Shown here in pieces: positions 57,173 to 64,000 of a stretch of 64,000 nucleotides of DNA (position 1 is the first letter of the stretch; the number at the start of each line of letters is the position of its first letter). Source of the stretch: Pseudonocardia sp. T1-2H (GTDB lineage: Bacteria > Actinomycetota > Actinomycetes > Mycobacteriales > Pseudonocardiaceae); NCBI RefSeq assembly GCF_038039215.1, contig NZ_JBBPCL010000001.1, positions 4,092,001 through 4,156,000 on the forward strand, given 5' to 3'. The notes below the pieces were generated by a model. That model was not told the origin of the DNA, made no database searches, and saw only the letters and a list, made by a program, of their open reading frames with translations. Both the position numbers and the translations under genes were made by a program.

Positions 57173-57212
57173 TCGGGGTCTCCCGAGCGGAGTCTCCTGC
57201 GCGGTACGACGA

Positions 57213-57241
57213 AGCCCCCGGACGGTGCCCGTCCGGGGGCT
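57213..57241. terminator. Bidirectional terminator hairpin
   Basis: Perfect 11-base arms AGCCCCCGGAC and GTCCGGGGGCT with a 7-base loop, between the convergent ribBA (ends 57172) and nitronate monooxygenase (ends 57273) genes. Confidence 0.75.
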
Positions 57242-57272
57242 CTCGGGTGCGCGGCGGGGGCGTGCGCCGTCC

Positions 57273-58280
<1,008 letters not shown>

Positions 58281-58314
58281 TCACGTCCGCGGTACCGGTC
58301 CATCCGGTACTGAA

Positions 58315-58328
58315 CGAACGATCGAATA
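58315..58328. promoter_or_regulatory. Possible TetR operator near the nitronate monooxygenase
   Basis: CGAACGATCGAATA shares its first 10 bases exactly with the perfect paa operator at 27942. The second half-site differs (AATA for TTCG). It lies 50 bases upstream of the gene start. Confidence 0.3.
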
Positions 58329-58508
58329 CTCGAGCTCGACTCTGCCCTGAGCGGGAGCGTGGAGTCAACGTGCGGTCCGTCGCTCCGCCGGCGTCGCCCG
58401 CGTCCGGGTCGGCGAGGCGCACCTGCTGTACGAGGGCGTGCCGGAGCCCCATGTGGTGGGCGGGGACGGCGGGAACGCGCCGGAGTAGCAGGTGGCAGGG
58501 TTTGCCCG

Positions 58509-59168
58509 GTGACGCTGGAACTCCTCCCGCGGGACCGCCGCGTGCTCTCCCCCGGCGCGGTGCACGTCCCGGACTGGCTCGACGTCGCCCGGCAGCGCGA
58601 GCTCGTCGAGGCGTGCCGCGGCTGGGCGTCCGAGGGGCCCGGGATGCGCGCCGCGACGCTGCCGAACGGCGGCCGGATGACCGTCCGGATGGTGTGCCTG
58701 GGCTGGCACTGGATCCCCTACCGCTACTCCCGCACCCGTGACGACCAGGACGGGTCCCCGGCGATCCCGTTCCCGGCGTGGCTCGGTGACCTCGGCCGCG
58801 CGGCCGTCCGGGACGCCTACGGGGACCCGCTGCTCACCTACGAGCCGGACGTCGCGCTCGTCAACCACTACGGCGACGACGCCCGGATGGGCCTGCACCG
58901 CGACGCCGAGGAGAAGGCGCCGGACCCGGTCGTCTCGCTGTCCCTCGGCGCACCGTGCGTCTTCCGGTTCGGCAACACCGAGTCCCGCGGGCGGCCGTGG
59001 ACGGACGTCGAGCTGCGCTCCGGGGACCTGATCGTGTTCGGCGGGGAGTCCCGGCGGGCCTACCACGGGGTGCCCGGGCTGCTGCCGCACACGGCCGCCG
59101 ACCTCGCGGACATCGGGCTGGGCCGAGGGCGGCTGAACATCACGCTGCGGGTGTCCGGGCTGGGGTGA
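58509..59168 (+). CDS. AlkB-like 2-oxoglutarate/Fe(II) dioxygenase
   Basis: 219 residues from GTG 58509. AlkB enzymes remove alkyl groups from DNA or RNA bases. The iron motif is HRDAEE (HxD) after LVNHYGDDARMGL, the distal His is in RAYHGVPG, and the 2-oxoglutarate arginines are in RLNITLRV. The nucleotide-recognition lid includes LGWHWIPYRYSRTRDDQ. Length and order match bacterial AlkB. It stands alone, with no ada or alkA adjacent. Confidence 0.9.
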   Translation: MTLELLPRDRRVLSPGAVHVPDWLDVARQRELVEACRGWASEGPGMRAATLPNGGRMTVRMVCLGWHWIPYRYSRTRDDQDGSPAIPFPAWLGDLGRAAVRDAYGDPLLTYEPDVALVNHYGDDARMGLHRDAEEKAPDPVVSLSLGAPCVFRFGNTESRGRPWTDVELRSGDLIVFGGESRRAYHGVPGLLPHTAADLADIGLGRGRLNITLRVSGLG

Positions 59169-59329
59169 GCGTGGGGGCGCGAGCCGGACGAGCCTCGAGG
59201 ACGTGCTCGCCGGCGACGGCACGGTCGCCGTGGGTGAGCTCGACGCCCGCGCGGCGGTGCTCGCCGCGCGGCCGGCGGGACCCGACCACGGGGATACGAC
59301 CACGGGCACTGATCTGCGAGGATCACGTC

Positions 59330-60463
59330 GTGAGTGCTCGGGACGCCGCGCTGGCGCAACTCGGTGAGGAGCGCGCCGCCGCCCTGCTCCCGGAGCCGCC
59401 GGACCGGCCGCTGGACCGCACCTCGCTCCTGCAGGTGTTCGCCGGACTGCAGGACACCGGCTTCCTGGGCTCGACCCTGCCGCCCGAGCTGGGCGGCGCC
59501 GGCCTGAGCCATTCCGCCTTCGGCTCGCTCGTCGAAGGCGTCGGCGGCGGGCTCCCGTTCCTGTCCAACCACAGCGTGCAGCGGTACCTGCACGCGTCGG
59601 GCTCGGACGGGGTGTGCGCGCGCTGGCTCACACCGCTGCTCGACGGCCGGGCGATCGGGCTCGTCGCGATCACCGAACCGCACGGGGGCTCGCAGGTCGC
59701 GGACGTCCACACGGAGGTGCGCCGCACGGCCGACGGGCTGCGCCTGTACGGCGTCAAGACCTGGCTGGTCCACGCGACGGTCGCCCACGTGGCGGTCGTG
59801 CTCGCCCGCGGCCCGGACGGCGCCCCCGTGCGCGTCGTCGTCGACCTCGACGGGCCGGGGGTCCGGCGCACCCCGATGCCCACCAGCGGCCTGCGCTACC
59901 TCCCGTTCGGCTCCCTGGAGTTCGACGGCTGCCCGGTCCCCGACGACGCGGTCCTCGCCGGGGACGGGGTGGCAGCCACCAAGACCGGGTTCGCGGTCGC
60001 GCGCTCGCTCGTCGGGGTCCAGGCCGTCGCGCTCGCGCAGCGGGCTCTCACCCGCACGGTGTACCAGCTCGCCGACCGGACCGCGCGGGACCGTCCGGTG
60101 ACCTCGTCCGACGTGGTGCGGCACCGGGTCGGGGCGATGGCCGGGCGGATCGAGGCGGCCCGGCTGCTCTGTTACGAGGCGCTGACCGGGGTCGACGAGG
60201 CCCGTCCGGGGTGCGACGCGCTCGCGGCCGCGGCGAAGGTGCTCGCGACGGACGTCGCCCGGGACGTCACCACCGAATGCGTCGAGCTCTGCGCCGGGGC
60301 CGGGGCGGCGGCGAACTCCGTCGCCGCCAGGTGCCGGGACGACGCCGCGCTGCTGGCCACCGCGGACGGCACCTCCCTGGTCAACCAGACGATCTGGGGC
60401 GGGCACGTCGTCCGGGAGCTGCTGCGGGAGCGTCCCGATCTCTGGCAGGGTCCGGAGGCATGA
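59330..60463 (+). CDS. Acyl-CoA dehydrogenase
   Basis: 377 residues from GTG 59330 with GAGGA upstream. The N-terminal helical domain (LPPELGGAGLSHSAFGSLVEGVGGG), middle beta domain (AITEPHGGSQVADVHTEVRRTADGLRLYGVKTWL) and C-terminal helical domain are recognisable. The usual EGTSEI ending is replaced by NQTIWGGHVVRELL, and a catalytic Glu is not obvious, so it may be a divergent subfamily such as those acting on steroid or aromatic side chains. The 160 bases before it carry no complete gene. Confidence 0.8.
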   Translation: MSARDAALAQLGEERAAALLPEPPDRPLDRTSLLQVFAGLQDTGFLGSTLPPELGGAGLSHSAFGSLVEGVGGGLPFLSNHSVQRYLHASGSDGVCARWLTPLLDGRAIGLVAITEPHGGSQVADVHTEVRRTADGLRLYGVKTWLVHATVAHVAVVLARGPDGAPVRVVVDLDGPGVRRTPMPTSGLRYLPFGSLEFDGCPVPDDAVLAGDGVAATKTGFAVARSLVGVQAVALAQRALTRTVYQLADRTARDRPVTSSDVVRHRVGAMAGRIEAARLLCYEALTGVDEARPGCDALAAAAKVLATDVARDVTTECVELCAGAGAAANSVAARCRDDAALLATADGTSLVNQTIWGGHVVRELLRERPDLWQGPEA

Positions 60464-60540
60464 CCCCCGAGGACGCGCTCGCGCTCCAGCAGCTCCTGGC
60501 GGAAGGACGCTCGGCACGTGGGCGGCGCGATCACGCACCC
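60460..60540 (+). pseudogene. Possible truncated gene start after the acyl-CoA dehydrogenase
   Basis: ATG 60460 overlaps the dehydrogenase stop (ATGA) and gives MTPEDALALQQLLAEGR, which looks like the first helix of SnoaL/NTF2-like proteins. The frame then runs into an intergenic hairpin and the antisense of the aldolase gene, so no complete protein follows. The ATGA coupling suggests a once-cotranscribed gene that has been cut off. Confidence 0.3.
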
Positions 60541-60553
60541 GGCGGACCTCCGC

Positions 60554-60602
60554 CGCTCGAGTGGCTCGAGCGGCCCAGGCTGGCGCTTGAGCCACTCGAG
60601 CG
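60554..60602. terminator. Long hairpin between convergent genes
   Basis: Nineteen-base arms, CGCTCGAGTGGCTCGAGCG and CGCTTGAGCCACTCGAGCG, pair with a single G.T and an 11-base loop. An outer CCTCCG/CGGAGG pair (60547, 60616) extends it. It lies between the dehydrogenase unit and the end of the aldolase gene at 60627, fitting a bidirectional terminator or an inserted repeat. Confidence 0.6.
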
Positions 60603-60626
60603 TCAGAACTCCCGTCGGAGGGAGGC

Positions 60627-61655
60627 TCAGCCCCGCTCCGCCGCCAGCCCGATCGCGACGTCGATGATCATGTCTTCCTGGCCGCCGACGTACCCGAGCT
60701 CGCCGCAGCGCCGCAGGATCTCGTGCGCCGGGACCTTGTAGCGCTCCCCCGCCCGCTCCGCGTGCAGCAGGAACGACGAGTACACCCCGGCCCAGCCCTG
60801 GACGATCGCGTTGCGGTCCATCTTGGGCCAGCGCTGCAGGTACGGCCGGACGACGTCCTCGGCCGCGTCGAGCAGCGCGGACACGTCCACCCCGGTGTCG
60901 ACGCCGAGCCGGTCGAACACCGCCGCGAGCACCTCCGTCGGCGAGTTCCCGGAGCCCGCGCCCAGCGCGCAGAGGGAGCCGTCGATCGAGCGGACGCCCG
61001 ACTCCCAGGCGATCACCGAGTTCGCGACGCCCATGCTCATGTTCTGGTGACCGTGGTATCCGACCCACGCCTCGTCACCGACCTCGGCGACCAGCGCCTC
61101 GAACCGCGCCTTGGCCTCGTGCATGAGCAGCGCGCCCGCGGAGTCCGTGACGTACGGGCACTGGCACCCGGCATCGACCATGATCCGCGCCTGCTTCGCC
61201 AGGTCCTCCGGCGACGTGCGGTGCGCCATCATCAGGAACCCGACCGTCTCCATGCCCAGCTCACGGGCCGCGGCGAAGTGCTGCGGGGAGACGTCCGCCT
61301 CGGTGCAGTGGGTGGCGACGCGCACCATGTCCGCGCCGGCGTCCCGGGCGCGCTTGAGGTCGTCGACGGTGCCGATGCCGGGGACCAGCAGCACCGCGAT
61401 CCTGGCCGTGGTCACCTCGTCGCGGGCGGCGGCGATCAGCGTCATCTCGTCGGTGCCGGAGAAGCCGTAGTTGAACGACGAGCCGCCGATCCCGTCGCCG
61501 TGGGAGACCTCGATCCACTCGACCCCCGCGGCGTCGAGCGCCCGGACGGTGTCCCGGACCTGGGTCTCGGTGAACCGGTGGGCCATCGCGTGCGACCCGT
61601 CCCGCAGGGTCGTGTCGATCAGCCTGATGTCGTGCGCGAGCTCCGGGCGGGTCAT
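60627..61655 (-). CDS. 4-hydroxy-2-oxovalerate aldolase (DmpG/MhpE/HsaF type)
   Basis: 342 residues. It splits 4-hydroxy-2-oxoacids into pyruvate and an aldehyde that channels to the partner dehydrogenase. The HMGL-like barrel is clear: [18 protein letters not shown] (metal Asp and Arg), [18 protein letters not shown], and the metal His pair in [16 protein letters not shown]; the C-terminal DmpG communication domain ([30 protein letters not shown]) is present. ATG 61655 overlaps the dehydrogenase stop, so the pair is coupled. Confidence 0.93.
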   Translation of the reverse strand: MTRPELAHDIRLIDTTLRDGSHAMAHRFTETQVRDTVRALDAAGVEWIEVSHGDGIGGSSFNYGFSGTDEMTLIAAARDEVTTARIAVLLVPGIGTVDDLKRARDAGADMVRVATHCTEADVSPQHFAAARELGMETVGFLMMAHRTSPEDLAKQARIMVDAGCQCPYVTDSAGALLMHEAKARFEALVAEVGDEAWVGYHGHQNMSMGVANSVIAWESGVRSIDGSLCALGAGSGNSPTEVLAAVFDRLGVDTGVDVSALLDAAEDVVRPYLQRWPKMDRNAIVQGWAGVYSSFLLHAERAGERYKVPAHEILRRCGELGYVGGQEDMIIDVAIGLAAERG

Positions 61656-62558
61656 GCGGGCACCTCCAGCTTGGCCTGCGCCATCAGCTCGCCCACCCGG
61701 GCGGCCGCGGCGGTCATGATGTCGAGGTTTCCGGCGTAGGCGGGGAGGAAGTCGCCGTTGCCCTTGACCTCCAGGAACACCGCCACCCGCGCGTGCCCGC
61801 CCCACTCGTCGGTGGGCTCGTCGAACTGCGGTTCGGCACGCAGCGTGTAGCCGGGGACGTACTGCTGGACGTCGGCCACGATCTCGTGGATCGACGCCGT
61901 GATCGCGGCCCGGTCCACCTCGGCGCCGATCATGCAGTACACGGTGTCGCGCATGATCATCGGCGGTTCGACCGGGTTCAGCACGATGATCGCCTTGCCG
62001 CGGTCCGCTCCCCCGACCTCGGCGACCGCCGCACCGGTGGTGTGGGTGAACTCGTCGATGTTCGCCCGCGTTCCCGCACCGGCGGAGCGCGACGCGATCG
62101 ACGCGACGATCTCCGCGTACGGCACCGGGGTGATCCGCGAGACGGCGTGGACGATCGGGATGGTCGCCTGCCCGCCGCAGGTGATCATCGAGACGTTCGG
62201 GGAGTGGAGGTACTCGCTGCCGTTGACGGCCGGCGACACCATCGGCCCGAGGTGCGCCGGGGTGAGGTCGACGGCCTGGATGCCGGCCTCCGCGTAGCGC
62301 GGCGCGTTGGCGGCGTGCGCCTTCGCGGACGTCGCCTCGAAGACGATCTCCGGCAGCGGGTCCTGGCGCAGCAGCCAGTCCACGCCCTCGGCGGACGCCT
62401 CCACGCCGAGCTTCCCGCGCCCGCGCGAGCCCCTCGGACTCGACCACGCCGACCATGTAGCGGACCTCGATCACGCTGCTGCGCTGCAGCTTGGCCAGCA
62501 GATCGGTGCCGATGTTGCCCGGCCCCACGATCGCCGCCAGAACCCTGTCCCTCGCCAT
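61652..62558 (-). CDS. Acetaldehyde dehydrogenase (acylating), DmpF/HsaG type (frameshifted)
   Basis: 301 residues when corrected. It turns the aldehyde from the aldolase into acyl-CoA with NAD+ and CoA. The Rossmann motif is [17 protein letters not shown], and catalytic Cys127 lies in [12 protein letters not shown]. At 62412 the minus strand reads GGGAAGCTCGG; removing one A gives [20 protein letters not shown] and joins the two halves. Start ATG 62558. It is divergent from the IclR gene, 40 bases away. Confidence 0.9.
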
Positions 62559-62598
62559 GGGATGGACTCTGGCAGCAGCACGGGCGCAGGATGAAGCC

Positions 62599-63366
62599 GT
62601 GCGTTCCACTCAGCCGAACGGCGTCGCTCCGAACTCGGTGCTGGGCCGGGCGCTCACCCTCCTCACCGCGTTCCGCCCCGGCGAGGACGAGCTGACCCTC
62701 GCAGAGCTGCACCGGCGGACCGGGATCCCCAAGCCCACGGCGCACCGGCTGCTCGGCGAGCTGGTCGACTGGGACGTCGTGGAGCGGACGCCGACGGGCA
62801 TCCGGCTCGGCATGCGACTGTTCGAGCTCGGTCAGCTCGTGCCCCGCCAGCGGAGCCTGCGGGAGGCCGCGGCCCCGTTCCTCACCGACCTCTTCGAGGC
62901 GACGCACGAGACGGTGCACCTCGCTGTCCCGGACGGGATCGAGGTCGTCTACGTGCAGAAACTCGACGGCCGCCGCGGCCCGGCCGTCGCGTCCCGGGTC
63001 GGCGGCCGGATGCCCGCGTACTGCACCGGCGTCGGCAAGGTCCTGCTCGCGTTCGCCCCGCCGGAGCGGTTCGCGGCGGTCGTCGCCGCCGGGCTCGAAC
63101 GCCGGACGCCCCGGACGGTCGTCGCCCCCGGGTTGCTGGCCTCGGAGCTGGCGGCCGTCCGGGAGCGTGGGGTCGCGCTGGAGCACGAGGAGTCGACGGT
63201 CGGGATCACCTGTGTCGCCGCCCCGGTGTTCGACGGCGAGGGCCCGGCCGTCGCCGCCATCTCGATCACCGGGTGGGCGAACCGCCTGGACCCGGACCGC
63301 TTCGCGCCCGCCGTCCGCACCGCCGCACTCGGGATCTCGCGCTCGTTGCGCGGCCGAACCGGCTGA
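62599..63366 (+). CDS. IclR family regulator
   Basis: 255 residues from GTG 62599. The N-terminal winged helix reads [52 protein letters not shown], and the C-terminal effector domain has [19 protein letters not shown] and [22 protein letters not shown]. IclR proteins often control aromatic catabolism. It is divergent from the dehydrogenase-aldolase pair, which is the likely target. Confidence 0.9.
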   Translation: MRSTQPNGVAPNSVLGRALTLLTAFRPGEDELTLAELHRRTGIPKPTAHRLLGELVDWDVVERTPTGIRLGMRLFELGQLVPRQRSLREAAAPFLTDLFEATHETVHLAVPDGIEVVYVQKLDGRRGPAVASRVGGRMPAYCTGVGKVLLAFAPPERFAAVVAAGLERRTPRTVVAPGLLASELAAVRERGVALEHEESTVGITCVAAPVFDGEGPAVAAISITGWANRLDPDRFAPAVRTAALGISRSLRGRTG

Positions 63367-63408
63367 CCGGAATCGACTCCGAGGACCTGGCGAACGGCTG
63401 ACAGTTTC

Positions 63409-63423
63409 TTGCCGTTCTGGCAA
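63409..63423. promoter_or_regulatory. Candidate operator TTGCC-N5-GGCAA
   Basis: A perfect 5-base-arm palindrome, TTGCCGTTCTGGCAA, 42 bases before the thioredoxin-reductase-like gene, in a locally A/T-richer patch. It resembles the TTGC-N5-GCAA MarR sites at 51279-51318. Confidence 0.4.
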
Positions 63424-63465
63424 AACAGCTTGTCGGTATCGCCGCCGCGGGCGCACCGTGGCGGC

Positions 63466-64000
63466 ATGAACCAGTTCGAAGTGGTCGTGATCGGCGGCGG
63501 TGCCGCCGGCCTCAGCGGCGCTCTGACCCTGGCCCGGGCCCGCCGCTCGGTCCTGGTCCTCGACGCCGGCGAGCCGCGCAACGCGCCCGCGGCCGGTGTC
63601 CACGGCTTCCTGACCCGGGACGGGCTGCGGCCGAGCGAGCTCGTCGCCGCCGGTGCCGCGGAGGTCGCCCGCTACGGAGGAACGGTCCGGCACGCCCGGG
63701 TCACCACGGCGCGGCGAGAAGGTACGCGGTTCGTCGTGGGCACCGGAGACGGCGAGGAGTTCGGCGCCCGGCGGCTGCTCGTCACCACCGGCCTGGTCGA
63801 CGAGCTTCCCGGACCTCTCCGGCCTGCGCGAGCTGTGGGGCCGGGACGTCCTGCACTGCCCGTACTGCCACGGGCACGAGGTCCGGGACCAGGCGATCGG
63901 CGTTCTCGGCACCGGGCCGCTCGCGGTGCACCAGGCGCTGCTGTTCCGCCAGTGGAGCGCGGACGTCACGCTGTTCCGGCACACCTCGCCGGACCCCACC
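63466..64000 (+). CDS. Thioredoxin-reductase-like NAD(P)/FAD oxidoreductase, partial and frameshifted
   Basis: The window shows the first ~178 codons. FAD motif VVVIGGGAAGLSGALTLARARRSVLVLDAGEPRNAPA and, after the frameshift, the redox-active HCPYCHGHEVRDQ (CxxC) followed by the NAD motif IGVLGTGPLAVHQALL. At 63806 GAGCTTCCCGG carries an extra T; removal gives TTGLVDELPDLSGLRELWGRDVLHCPYC. The enzyme belongs to the TrxR-like group that oxidises dithiols or acts on small substrates. The C-terminus is outside the window. Confidence 0.85.
   Translation, partial: MNQFEVVVIGGGAAGLSGALTLARARRSVLVLDAGEPRNAPAAGVHGFLTRDGLRPSELVAAGAAEVARYGGTVRHARVTTARREGTRFVVGTGDGEEFGARRLLVTTGLVDELPGPLRPARAVGPGRPALPVLPRARGPGPGDRRSRHRAARGAPGAAVPPVERGRHAVPAHLAGPH

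Noticed and set aside
59169..59329. Gene-like stretch before the acyl-CoA dehydrogenase
   Set aside because: One frame reads briefly like protein (SRTSLEDVLAGDGTVAVGELD) but has no supported start and no recognisable family.

Overview
The window is chromosomal DNA of a very high G+C actinomycete, most likely Pseudonocardia or a close relative in the Pseudonocardiaceae. Support comes from an SsgA-family sporulation protein, DUF5313 and two DUF5709 proteins, UdgX, an EphD-type hydrolase/dehydrogenase fusion, a fused actinobacterial acyl-CoA carboxylase, many GTG starts, 4-base ATGA/GTGA gene overlaps, and probable leaderless starts just after TAnnnT boxes. I see no rRNA, tRNA, CRISPR, phage or insertion sequence. 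The genus is an inference.

Layout. 1-6.9 kb: part of an acyl-CoA synthetase, a lipoprotein, an SsgA-like protein, DUF5313 and DUF5709 proteins, a crotonase, a TetR regulator with a likely operator in front of a cytochrome P450, and an anti-sigma kinase. 7-12.4 kb: AI-2E family exporter and cobF, a glycosyltransferase remnant, a GMC oxidoreductase and a NlpC/P60 hydrolase. 12.4-16.5 kb: DeoR regulator divergent from a sodium:solute symporter with a small membrane partner, a 30-codon mini-gene and a YigZ protein. 16.5-22.4 kb: AbiEi-like protein, UdgX, and a three-gene inositol-like sugar operon divergent from a LacI regulator. 22.4-31.5 kb: phenylacetate catabolism (paaABCDE on the minus strand, TetR regulator, enoyl-CoA hydratase, then paaZ-paaK on the plus strand), with a shared operator at both promoters. 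31.5-35.7 kb: a tightly overlapping operon of an epoxide hydrolase-SDR fusion, a PF10118 protein with a complete diiron signature, a flavin/2Fe-2S reductase and a TetR regulator. 35.7-43.2 kb: DUF5709, an acyl-CoA ligase that has lost its P-loop, amtB-glnK, and a one-chain acyl-CoA carboxylase. 43.2-55.7 kb: BTAD/AAA regulator, BBE-type FAD oxidase, an MFS exporter with C-terminal Ig-like repeats plus two MarR regulators, a flavin oxidoreductase, an MBL-fold hydrolase and an MHS transporter. 55.8-64 kb: ribBA, nitronate monooxygenase, AlkB-like dioxygenase, acyl-CoA dehydrogenase, a meta-cleavage lower-pathway pair (aldolase/acetaldehyde dehydrogenase) divergent from an IclR regulator, and a partial thioredoxin-reductase-like enzyme.

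The theme is aromatic, fatty-acid and sugar catabolism with dedicated local regulators. Phenylacetate would be activated by PaaK, epoxidised by PaaABCE and ring-opened by PaaZ; the aldolase and dehydrogenase would finish another aromatic route to pyruvate and acetyl-CoA.

Quality note: nine genes (lacI, paaD, a tetR, the fused carboxylase, the BTAD regulator, the MFS exporter, ribBA, the acetaldehyde dehydrogenase and the last gene) read correctly only after one-base corrections, ten indels in all. Six of these indels lie at what would otherwise be the hexamer GAGCTC. I treat the genes as probably intact in the organism and give their coordinates across the frameshift. Another gene, the ligase at 36305, has a clean in-frame loss of its ATP-binding loop.
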